From: Phytopseudomonas argentinensis
GTDB taxonomy: Bacteria > Pseudomonadota > Gammaproteobacteria > Pseudomonadales > Pseudomonadaceae
Direction: 5' to 3'
Assembly: GCF_900113905.1 (NCBI RefSeq)
Contig: NZ_FORC01000001.1
Location: forward strand, 553,825-617,824
DNA length: 64,000 nt
Position numbers and translations under genes: made by a program
The notes under the pieces: model-generated
Databases searched by the model: none
Told to the model about the DNA's origin: nothing
The model's input: only the letters and a program-made list of their open reading frames with translations
Shown: positions 47,921 to 55,194 of the stretch, piece after piece
Layout of the letters: each line of letters starts with the position of its first letter
How positions within the stretch are numbered: the first letter of the stretch is position 1

Positions 47921-48748
47921 TTACTTGGCTTTGTAGATGATGCCCGGGCTGCACTGCACCATCTGATACTTCTCCGGCAGCCCGTTCAGCGCCTCCGAGG
48001 CCCCCAGAAACAGGTAGCCGCCCGGCTTGAGCATAGCGTGGATGCGCGTGAGGATGTCCTTCTTCACCTCGGCGGAGAAGTAGATCAGCACGTTACGACA
48101 AAACACGATGTCGAACTTGCCGAGGCTCGCGTAACTGTCGAGCAGGTTGAGCGGCCGGAATTCCACGCGACTCTTGATCGCCGGCTTCACCACCCAGCGC
48201 CCGGGCCCCTTGGGATCGAAGTAACGCTGCAGTCGATCGGCAGCCAACCCCCTGCCCATGGCCAGGCTGTCATACTCGCCCGACTTGCAGTTGTTGAGCA
48301 TGGTGGGCGACAGGTCGGTAGCGACGATCTGCAGGCCGGCCTTGAGCTGGCCGATATTGCTACGCTCGAACTCGTCGATGCTCATCGACAGCGAGTAAGG
48401 CTCCTGGCCGGACGAGCAGGCCGCCGACCAGATGCGCAGGCGCTGGCCGGGGTAAGCCTTGATCAGCTCGGGCAGCACGCGGTTCTTGAGCACCTCGAAA
48501 GGGTAGGTGTCACGAAACCACAAGGTTTCGTTGGTGGTCATCGCATCGACCACCTGCTCGCGCAACCCACTGCGCGGCTGGTTCTGCATACGCTGCACCA
48601 ACTCGCCCAGGGACTTGATGCCGTTGCTCTCCATCAGTTTATTGAGCCGACTGGAGACCAGGTACTGTTTATTGCTGCCCAGCACGATGCCGCAGGCCTT
48701 TTCCAGAAAGATCCGGAATTGTTCGAAATCCAAATTACCTGAAGACAC
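47921..48748 (-). CDS. cheR: CheR, chemoreceptor glutamate methyltransferase
   Basis: 275 residues. The N-terminal helical domain (LDFEQFRIFLEKACGIVLGS NKQYLVSSRL) contacts receptors. The SAM domain has TTNETLWFRD, IWSAACSSGQEPYSLSM and FDIVFCRNVLIYF. I prefer GTG 48748, which has GAGG 8 nt upstream and gives the family start (V/M)SSGNLDFEQF. The ATG at 48766 has no ribosome site and would sit directly behind a U-run. Second gene of a cheV-cheR unit linked to the flagellar cluster. Confidence 0.95.
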   Translation of the reverse strand: MSSGNLDFEQFRIFLEKACGIVLGSNKQYLVSSRLNKLMESNGIKSLGELVQRMQNQPRSGLREQVVDAMTTNETLWFRDTYPFEVLKNRVLPELIKAYPGQRLRIWSAACSSGQEPYSLSMSIDEFERSNIGQLKAGLQIVATDLSPTMLNNCKSGEYDSLAMGRGLAADRLQRYFDPKGPGRWVVKPAIKSRVEFRPLNLLDSYASLGKFDIVFCRNVLIYFSAEVKKDILTRIHAMLKPGGYLFLGASEALNGLPEKYQMVQCSPGIIYKAK

Positions 48749-48766
48749 TCGTGAGGCCTCGCCCAT

Positions 48767-48808
48767 CTAAAAAATCGGATACGTCGAACGCTCATGGAGC
48801 GCTCGACG
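48767..48808 (-). terminator. Intra-operon hairpin with U-run between cheV and cheR
   Basis: Minus strand CGTCGAGCGCTC / GAGCGTTCGACG, 12 pairs with one G-U, loop CAT, then TTTTTT 8-9 nt later. It could attenuate cheR expression. Confidence 0.55.
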
Positions 48809-48855
48809 GTTCAGCTGCCGGCCTGCCGGCCTTGGCCGCACGCCTACCGGCTAGA

Positions 48856-49779
48856 TCAGCCGGCCTTGACCCGCTCGACCACTCGGGCGGCCAGATCATC
48901 CGGGCGGAATTTCGCCAGGAAGTCATTGGCCCCGACCTTCTTCACCATGGCCTGGTTGAACACGCCGGACAGTGAAGTATGCAGGAGAATATGCAGCTTC
49001 TGCATGCGCGGATCGGAACGGATCGCTGCCGTCAGGGTATAGCCATCCATTTCCGGCATTTCGATATCGGAAATGATCATCAGCAACTCTTCTTCAGGCG
49101 CCTTGCCCTCATCGACCATGGCGCGCAGGAAGTCCAGCGCCTGGCGACCATCGTTGAGCGCAGTGACCTCGACCCCGACGGTTTGCAGGCAACGCATCAC
49201 CTGCTTACGCGCCACGGAAGAATCATCGACGATCAGCACATGCTGACTAACCGCCTTGGTCTGCGCCTCGTCGTCGATCACCCCGGCGGAGATCACTTCG
49301 GAGGTCGGCGCCACTTCGGCGAGAATCTTCTCGACATCGATGATCTCGACCAGCTTGTCATCCAGCCGGGTGACTGCCGTAAGGTAATGATCGCGCCCGG
49401 TCCCCTTGGGTGGCGGGTGGATCTCTTCCCAGTTCATGTTGACGATGCGCTCAACCGAACGCACCAGGAAGCCCTGCACCTTGGTGTTGTATTCGGTGAT
49501 GATAACGAAGCTACCCGTGATATCAGCCAGTGGGCGCTTGCCGGTAGCCATGGACAGATCCAGGATCGGGATGGTGCCACCACGGATGTTGGCCACGCCT
49601 CGAACCACCGGGCTCGACTTGGGCATGATGGTGAGTTTGGGGCACTGCAGCACCTCCTTCACCTTGAAGACGTTGATCCCGTACAGCTGAGGGCCGTCGA
49701 GACGAAACAGCAGCAGTTCCAGGCGATTTTGCCCAACCAGCTGAGTTCGCTGGTTGACCGAATCCATCACACCGGCCAT
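48856..49779 (-). CDS. cheV: CheV, CheW-receiver chemotaxis coupling protein
   Basis: 307 residues. A CheW-like domain at 15-155 (LLLFRLDGPQLYGINVFKVK EVLQCPKLT; VVRGVANIRGGTIPILDL) links receptors to CheA. A receiver domain at 178-305 has VLIVDDSSVARKQV and phospho-acceptor Asp in IISDIEMPEMDG. ATG 49779 has GGGAG 7 nt upstream; 49767 is an alternative. Divergent from flgA. Confidence 0.96.
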   Translation of the reverse strand: MAGVMDSVNQRTQLVGQNRLELLLFRLDGPQLYGINVFKVKEVLQCPKLTIMPKSSPVVRGVANIRGGTIPILDLSMATGKRPLADITGSFVIITEYNTKVQGFLVRSVERIVNMNWEEIHPPPKGTGRDHYLTAVTRLDDKLVEIIDVEKILAEVAPTSEVISAGVIDDEAQTKAVSQHVLIVDDSSVARKQVMRCLQTVGVEVTALNDGRQALDFLRAMVDEGKAPEEELLMIISDIEMPEMDGYTLTAAIRSDPRMQKLHILLHTSLSGVFNQAMVKKVGANDFLAKFRPDDLAARVVERVKAG

Positions 49780-49831
49780 GTACGGGCTCCCAAGATTCAA
49801 GTAACACATCAGATTTGGTTAGCGTAGCAGG

Positions 49832-49847
49832 CGGCACGCGCCTTGCT
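49832..49847 (+). promoter_or_regulatory. Sigma-54 promoter of flgA
   Basis: CGGCACGCGCCTTGCT keeps GG-N10-GC and nearly all of the consensus. The expected transcript start is near 49858, so the ATG at 49859 would be leaderless. Confidence 0.75.
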
Positions 49848-49870
49848 TCGAACCAGACATGAATGCACGA

Positions 49871-50617
49871 ATGACAATTATCCGACGCGCGATGGCCAAG
49901 AGCCTTCGTTGCCTGGCAGTTTTACCTGCTTTACTGGCGCTCGGCTATAGCACGCTGACGACCGCATCCGTCACCCTGCCCGATCAGCTTATCGGCGAGA
50001 CCCAGCGCTTTCTTGAGCAGGCAGTTGCAGACTATTTGCAGCGCAGCAATATTCAGGCTCGCCACGAGGTTCAAGTCAGCCGCCTGGACCCGCGTTTGCG
50101 CCTGCCACTGTGCGATCAACCCCTGAGCGCCACGCTGGAAACTCCGGCCGAGCCGGTTGGCCGCGTGACGGTGCGGGTACGCTGCGACGGCGCAGCGCCC
50201 TGGACGGTATTCGTGCCGGGCCAGGTACGCCTCTATCGAGAAGTGGTCACGGTGGTACGCCCCGTGAAACGCGAAGGTGTACTCGGCGAAGGCGACCTGC
50301 AGCTTGCCGAACGCGATGTCGGCCTGCTCAACCAAGGCTATATGACCGACCTGGAACAGGCGCTGGGCAGAAAGACCACCCGCCCCCTGCAAGCGGATCA
50401 GGTGCTGTCGCCTACCTTCATCCGCCAGGCAGAGGTGATACGCCGCGGCGATCAGGTGGTAATCAGCGCACGCAGTGGCGGCATCACCGTGCGCATGCCC
50501 GGCGAGGCGCTTTCCGATGGCTCGCTGGGCAAGCAGATCAGCGTGCGTAACCAGCGCTCGCAACGGGTGATACGTGCCAGGGTGGTCGGCCCCGGGCAGG
50601 TTGAAGTATTGATGTGA
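49871..50617 (+). CDS. flgA: FlgA, P-ring assembly chaperone
   Basis: About 248 residues. A signal peptide (hydrophobic CLAVLPALLALGYSTLTTAS) precedes a SAF-like beta domain (VTVVRPVKREGVLGEGDLQL; ADQVLSPTFIRQAEVIRRGD; SDGSLGKQISVRNQRSQRVI). A periplasmic chaperone for FlgI. Possible starts are 49859, 49871 and 49892; the first coincides with the predicted transcript start, so I chose 49871. None has a strong ribosome site. Confidence 0.93.
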   Translation: MTIIRRAMAKSLRCLAVLPALLALGYSTLTTASVTLPDQLIGETQRFLEQAVADYLQRSNIQARHEVQVSRLDPRLRLPLCDQPLSATLETPAEPVGRVTVRVRCDGAAPWTVFVPGQVRLYREVVTVVRPVKREGVLGEGDLQLAERDVGLLNQGYMTDLEQALGRKTTRPLQADQVLSPTFIRQAEVIRRGDQVVISARSGGITVRMPGEALSDGSLGKQISVRNQRSQRVIRARVVGPGQVEVLM

Positions 50618-50695
50618 CAGACGGCTCGGCCAAAGCAATGGCTGACGGACGAACAAGGCTGTTTTAGACTGTGTGGGCGACGCGATTTTTTTGCC

Positions 50696-50722
50696 TAAAG
50701 TTTTCTCAGGCATGGCCGACAC
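50696..50722 (+). promoter_or_regulatory. FliA (sigma-28) promoter of flgM
   Basis: TAAA (50696-50699), 15 nt, GCCGACAC (50715-50722); six of eight -10 positions fit GCCGATAA. It lets FliA control its own inhibitor. Confidence 0.8.
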
Positions 50723-50761
50723 ACTAGGCAAGCGTCCACACACCGTTAGAGGTTTCCCATC

Positions 50762-51097
50762 ATGGTCATCGATTTCAACCGACTCAACAGCTCCACGCCA
50801 GCCAGCACTACCCGTGCAGGCAGCACCCAGGGCGGCAAGAACGAAGCCATCGACACCAAGAGCGCTGGCAGCGAAGCTGCGGCGCAAAAAGCGGCTGCCA
50901 GCAGCAAGAGCGGCGAGTCCGTTCAACTGAGCAGCGAGGCACAGCAGTTGCAAAAAACCGTCGACAAGCTGCGCGACCAGCCAGCTGTCGATACCGACCG
51001 AGTGGCCAAGCTGAAACAGGCTGTTGCTGACGGCAGTTATCAGGTCGACAGCCAGCGCGTCGCCAGCAAGCTGCTCAACTTCGAATCCCAGCGCTAG
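50762..51097 (+). CDS. flgM: FlgM, anti-sigma-28 factor
   Basis: 111 residues. [15 protein letters not shown] and the C-terminal [20 protein letters not shown] with [20 protein letters not shown] are the FlgM family pattern. It is disordered and exported through the completed hook, releasing FliA. AGAGG precedes ATG. It has its own FliA promoter and probably also reads through from flgA. Confidence 0.96.
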   Translation: MVIDFNRLNSSTPASTTRAGSTQGGKNEAIDTKSAGSEAAAQKAAASSKSGESVQLSSEAQQLQKTVDKLRDQPAVDTDRVAKLKQAVADGSYQVDSQRVASKLLNFESQR

Positions 51098-51201
51098 TCG
51101 TCAGGCTCGCCCTGGGGTGTTGGACGCCCGGAAACCGCTTTGAAGGTGGCCCGCACGTGCGTGCAGGCATGCGCAAAGAAGTTTCATCCCAGAGAGCCGC
51201 A

Positions 51202-51672
51202 ATGATGAATGCTACCCAGCTGCTTGACCTGTTCAACGAGGATATCGGCCACGCAGCGCAACTGCTTGAGCTGATCGAAGCCGAATATCACGCGCTCGGT
51301 GAACATGACCTGAGCCCATTGCAGGAAATCCTCGCGAGCAAGCAACCCTTGCTGGCCACGCTCGACCAGCACGGCAAGAGCCGCACGCAGATATTGTTGA
51401 GTTTGCAGCTGAGCCCTGACCGTGCAGGCTTGCAGCAACTGGCCGAACGCTCGACACAGGGTGACGAGCTGCTGCGGGCCAGTGAGCAGCTGAGCGAACT
51501 GCTCGAGCGCTGCCAGGAGGCCAACCTGCGAAACGGGCGCATTATCCGCTCCAGCCAGAAGTCCACTGCCGGCATGCTCGGTATCCTGCGCGGCAATGAA
51601 ACGCCTTCGCTCTATGACAGCAGCGGCAGTACCGCTAAGATCGGCAACAAGCGCCCGCTCAGCCAGGCCTGA
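51202..51672 (+). CDS. flgN: FlgN, export chaperone for FlgK and FlgL
   Basis: 156 residues, helical (LLDLFNEDIGHAAQLLELIE; LEILASKQPLLATLDQHGKS region), ending with a Ser-rich tail (SLYDSSGSTAKIGNKRPLSQ). Located after flgM as in all Pseudomonas. Two tandem ATG codons (51202, 51205) follow AGAGAG. A longer frame from 51157 is possible but less typical. Confidence 0.92.
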   Translation: MMNATQLLDLFNEDIGHAAQLLELIEAEYHALGEHDLSPLQEILASKQPLLATLDQHGKSRTQILLSLQLSPDRAGLQQLAERSTQGDELLRASEQLSELLERCQEANLRNGRIIRSSQKSTAGMLGILRGNETPSLYDSSGSTAKIGNKRPLSQA

Positions 51673-51749
51673 CATAACGACAAGATGCGCGGTGAGGCAG
51701 TATCGCATCACCCGACGCAGCAGTACCTTGCCCCGGAGTACACTGGACC

Positions 51750-52499
51750 GTGTCCAACCCCTTCGCTCAGGAGTGTGGCCCGCAACCTCCTAAGGTGCTC
51801 AAGGCACCGCTGGAAATCATTGCCAACCTCCGTCTCCTGCAACACAACCATGACCCCTTGATCCTTATTTTCCAGGAGCGTAATCAGCGCTTTCAGAGCT
51901 ATGTGATCGAAATCGACCGGGAACGCAATCTGCTGGTTCTCGACGAGATGATCCCCAGTGACGGCGAACGCTATCTGCAAAATGGCGAGCCGTTCAGCAT
52001 CGAATCAATGCATGACGGCGTGCGCATCGCCTGGGACTGCCCGACCGGCATGCGCGCCGGCGAGTATCAAGGTGAGCGCTGCTATATCGGAACCATCCCC
52101 GCCGAGGTGCACTACCATCAGCGCCGTAATGCCTTTCGCGCTGCGCTCAGGCAATCGGAACAGGTCACGGTGCAGCTCAGTGGAACGCGCCTGCGCGCGC
52201 CGCTCGAAGGCCTGATGCTCGATATCTCGGCATCCGGCTGCAAGATCCGGCTGGCCGGTGATACCAGCCAGCAATTGCAGCCCGGGCAGATCTACGAGGA
52301 CTTCTGTGCGCAACTGCCAGTGGGCAAGCTGGAGGCCGCCGTCGAGTTGCGCCATGCCCGCTATGACGACAAGCTAGACGTCACCCTTGCAGGCCTGCAT
52401 TTCGCCAACCTGAGCGGGCTTCAACAGCGCCTGATCGAACGATTCGTCTATCAGTTGCAGCGCGAGGCGCGTCGCTTCGAGAGCGAAAGCTTTCTGTAA
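51750..52499 (+). CDS. flgZ: FlgZ/YcgR, PilZ-domain c-di-GMP flagellar brake
   Basis: 249 residues with a GTG start. The N-terminal YcgR domain covers about 20-120, and the PilZ domain 120-245 has the c-di-GMP motifs RRNAFR (RxxxR) and DISASGCKI (DxSxxG). When bound to c-di-GMP it acts on the motor to limit swimming. It follows flgMN on the same strand, its conserved place. GGAG lies 11 nt upstream of GTG, a loose fit. Confidence 0.94.
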   Translation: MSNPFAQECGPQPPKVLKAPLEIIANLRLLQHNHDPLILIFQERNQRFQSYVIEIDRERNLLVLDEMIPSDGERYLQNGEPFSIESMHDGVRIAWDCPTGMRAGEYQGERCYIGTIPAEVHYHQRRNAFRAALRQSEQVTVQLSGTRLRAPLEGLMLDISASGCKIRLAGDTSQQLQPGQIYEDFCAQLPVGKLEAAVELRHARYDDKLDVTLAGLHFANLSGLQQRLIERFVYQLQREARRFESESFL

Positions 52500-52512
52500 G
52501 CGGCCTGGCTGG

Positions 52513-53847
52513 TCATGCCTGGGGGGCTGTGACCGGCGGCTCCGGGCGCTCAGCCGGATCCACCGTGTCATCCGGGTTGGTCACCACAGGCTCCTGCATC
52601 TGCTCCTGTACCACCTGCTCGTCGACGCGCGGATCCAGCGCCGCCATCAGCGGTGAGGCGGTCATGTTCACCGGCATGGCCACGTGCTGCAGGGGTGCGT
52701 CATCGACCTGATGCAGGTGGGTGACGATGTTCGAGCGCACGCGCCAGACCAGGAACAGCCCGCAGACACAGAAGAATGCGTACAGCATGTTGGCGCCGAA
52801 AAAGCGCATCAGCACGCCAACCAGCAACGGACCGATACAAGCACCAACCCCAAAGGTCACCAACAGCATGGCGGTTAGCGAGACCCGGCGATCGGCTTCG
52901 ACATGGTCGTTGGCGAATGCCACGGCCAGCGGATACAGGCTGAACTGCAGCATGCTGACGATAAATCCCACCGACACCAGAAGCAGCAACGGCGCTTCGG
53001 AAACGATGGCCAGCGGCGCCGCGACCAGCACCATCGCGGCTGACATGCCGCGTATCAGCTTCACCCGGTCGAAGCGATCCGAAAGCCAGCCCAGCGGCGC
53101 CTGAACCACCAGGCCAGCGAGAATGCAGCAGCCCATGAAGATCCCGATCTGCTCAGTCGCCAGGCCCATCTCGGTGGCATACAAAGGGGCCAGACCATAG
53201 AAGGCGCCGATCATCAGGCCGGCAACGCCAATGGTGGTGAGCGACAGCGGTACACGGCGGAAAAAGAAGCGCATTTCCAGCGGTGCCGGGCGCAGCGGCG
53301 CCGGATGCAGACGGCGGGTCAGGGCTACCGGCACCAGGCACAGGGCGAACGCCAGAGCCACCAGCATCAGCAACTCAAGGCCCAGGGTCGGGTGCACCAC
53401 GAGTACCAGTTGACCCAGCACCAGCCCCAGGTAGGAAGCAGCCATGTAGCCAGCGAATACCAGGCCACGCTGCTTGGTCTCGGCCTGCTCGTTGAGCCAG
53501 CTCTCGATCACCATGTACTGACACATCATGCCCAGGCCCACCAGCACACGCAGCACCAGCCATGCCGGTAGCCAGTCGAGCAGACCATGGCCGAGCACCG
53601 CCGCCGTTACCACACCGGCGCAGGCGACGTAAGCCCGTATGTGCCCCACCCGGGCGATCAGCCGGTGGCCGATCTTGCCGCCCAGCACCAGGCCGAAGTA
53701 GTTGGCCGCCATCAGCGCGCCCGCCCAGATTCCCTCACCGGACTCGGCCAGCCGTAGCGCCAGGTAGGTACTGAGCAAGCCTGAGCCCAGCAGCATCAGG
53801 ACGGTGGCGATGTACAGGGAACTGAAGGACTTCCAGATCAAACGCAT
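52513..53847 (-). CDS. MFS transporter, YcaD-like
   Basis: 444 residues with 12 predicted membrane segments (for example SSLYIATVLMLLGSGLLSTY and LAWLVLRVLVGLGMMCQYMV-like stretches) and a hydrophilic acidic C-terminal tail of about 65 residues (QEQMQEPVVTNPDDTVDPAE). Motif A-like GGKIGHRLIARVG follows TM2 and WLSDRFDRVKLIRG follows TM8. Substrate unknown. Convergent with flgZ (13-bp gap). Confidence 0.88.
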   Translation of the reverse strand: MRLIWKSFSSLYIATVLMLLGSGLLSTYLALRLAESGEGIWAGALMAANYFGLVLGGKIGHRLIARVGHIRAYVACAGVVTAAVLGHGLLDWLPAWLVLRVLVGLGMMCQYMVIESWLNEQAETKQRGLVFAGYMAASYLGLVLGQLVLVVHPTLGLELLMLVALAFALCLVPVALTRRLHPAPLRPAPLEMRFFFRRVPLSLTTIGVAGLMIGAFYGLAPLYATEMGLATEQIGIFMGCCILAGLVVQAPLGWLSDRFDRVKLIRGMSAAMVLVAAPLAIVSEAPLLLLVSVGFIVSMLQFSLYPLAVAFANDHVEADRRVSLTAMLLVTFGVGACIGPLLVGVLMRFFGANMLYAFFCVCGLFLVWRVRSNIVTHLHQVDDAPLQHVAMPVNMTASPLMAALDPRVDEQVVQEQMQEPVVTNPDDTVDPAERPEPPVTAPQA

Positions 53848-54019
53848 TGGACTGCAACGACTCCTTGTACCGGCTGCGAGAACAGGCTGTTGTTCGATTT
53901 ACGACCAGGTAGGTTTGCCCATTGCCAAGGCCAGCAACCTGCCGCTGTGCCATATTGATAGTGCGCAACCGGCACAGTTCACTGATTCCAAACCCTGCGT
54001 ACCCGCGAGAACATCTCCC

Positions 54020-54676
54020 TCAGCTTTCGACACCCGCTTCCAGCGCCGCCAGCCGTGCTTCCAGGGCGTTGATCCTGGCCTCGAGTGCCTCAAGGCGCTC
54101 GGCTGAACCGCCAGGCGCCGGCTCCGGGCGCTGCGCACGCTCTTGCAACTGCGCCTGCAACTGCTCCGGGTCACCCAGAAGCTGGGCGTAACGGTCCTCA
54201 CGCTGGCCAGCCTGACGCCCAACCAGGGCTACCAATTGCCGTCCGATCAATCGCTCGAGGTGATGCTGCACTTGCTGCGTATCATCGAAATCATACTGAC
54301 GATTGCTGCGTGCCAGCAGCTCGCCGGTCGTCTGCGGCCCGCGCAGCAACAGTAACCCGAGCAGCGTCACCTGGGGGGCCACCAAGCCGAGGCACTTGTC
54401 CACCCGATGCTCCCAGCGATCGGCACGACTGCCCATCACCAGCCGCGCCAGACCGCGCTCTTCCAGGCTACGCAGGCCCTGCCCTACGCTGCCGGAGGTA
54501 AGGTTCATCAGGGGGTCGCGACTGGTCTTCTGGTTACAGGCCAGCACCACTGCGTTCAAGGTCAGCGGATAGGCTTCTGGGGTAGTGGCCTGCTTTTCGA
54601 TCAGGCAACCCAATATGCGTGCCTGCGCTGCACTGAGTGGCTCTGTACCGGGAATGTCGTGAGATTCATCGGTCAT
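54020..54676 (-). CDS. yceH: YceH family protein (DUF480)
   Basis: 218 residues. Two winged-helix-like units: [40 protein letters not shown] at 15-60 and [20 protein letters not shown] at 105-125, then a C-terminal coiled coil ([20 protein letters not shown]). This is the UPF0502/YceH pattern; function unknown. ATG 54676 fits family starts. The 172-bp gap to the MFS gene shows nothing definite. Confidence 0.92.
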   Translation of the reverse strand: MTDESHDIPGTEPLSAAQARILGCLIEKQATTPEAYPLTLNAVVLACNQKTSRDPLMNLTSGSVGQGLRSLEERGLARLVMGSRADRWEHRVDKCLGLVAPQVTLLGLLLLRGPQTTGELLARSNRQYDFDDTQQVQHHLERLIGRQLVALVGRQAGQREDRYAQLLGDPEQLQAQLQERAQRPEPAPGGSAERLEALEARINALEARLAALEAGVES

Positions 54677-54810
54677 GTCGTTCACCAATCCTGGGAGAAG
54701 CCCTAGGGTAGCCTGAGCGCACCCAAGTTGACATGAACAAAGCGAGTATGGCGGCCGCAAGGCGCCGATTCCGAGCTACGCGGGAGAAGATCCCAGAGAC
54801 CGGAAATGAA

Positions 54811-54853
54811 TGAGAATTATTTTTATTGACATGTAGTCGAGAATGACTATTAT
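54811..54853 (+). promoter_or_regulatory. Fur-regulated promoter of the PrrF sRNA
   Basis: A 7-1-7 Fur box TGAGAAT-T-ATTTTTA (54811-54825; 11 of 14 arm positions) overlaps -35 TTGACA (54826-54831). A 16-nt spacer leads to -10 TATTAT (54848-54853). Confidence 0.8.
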
Positions 54854-54860
54854 CTACATC

Positions 54861-54975
54861 ACCAGCCGCGAGGCTGGTTCGATAATCTGAAAGCTTCCTG
54901 GTCGGATGCTGACAGGTTATCTCCTCATCAGGCTAATCACGGTTATTGACCCGGCTTTTTGCCGGGTCTTTTTTT
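54861..54975 (+). ncRNA. prrF: PrrF iron-responsive small RNA
   Basis: About 115 nt. It opens with a perfect hairpin ACCAGCC-GCGA-GGCTGGT and contains the conserved PrrF seed GACAGGTTATCTCCTCATCA (from 54911) continuing GGCTAATCACGG. It ends at GACCCGGC-TTTTT-GCCGGGTC plus seven T. PrrF is made when iron is scarce and blocks mRNAs for iron-using proteins (for example sodB) with Hfq. Only one copy is here, unlike the tandem pair of P. aeruginosa. Confidence 0.9.
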
Positions 54976-55040
54976 GCTTTTCATCAGGCTTGCGCAAATC
55001 GGGTGCACCCGCGCCAGTGCCTCTTGGCGAGGGTGGATCA

Positions 55041-55115
55041 TGGCGTCCCCTGCTGGAATCGAACCAGCATCTAGCCCTTAGGAGGGGCTTATTCTATCCG
55101 TTGAACTAAGGAGAC
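55041..55115 (-). tRNA. tRNA-Arg (anticodon CCT)
   Basis: 75 nt with CCA. Acceptor GTCTCCT/AGGGGAC with a G-U pair; anticodon stem AGCCC/GGGCT around CTCCTAA (CCT). Confidence 0.95.
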
Positions 55116-55151
55116 CCGTTTGATCCGGCGCCCTTGAGGACGCCGGCCGGC

Positions 55152-55180
55152 ATGTTAACCAGCGAAACGCAATTTGTCAT
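55152..55180 (-). promoter_or_regulatory. Promoter of tRNA-Arg(CCT)
   Basis: Minus strand ATGACA (55175-55180), 17-nt spacer, TAACAT (55152-55157). Confidence 0.65.
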
Positions 55181-55194
55181 GCCACTCTCCCGAT

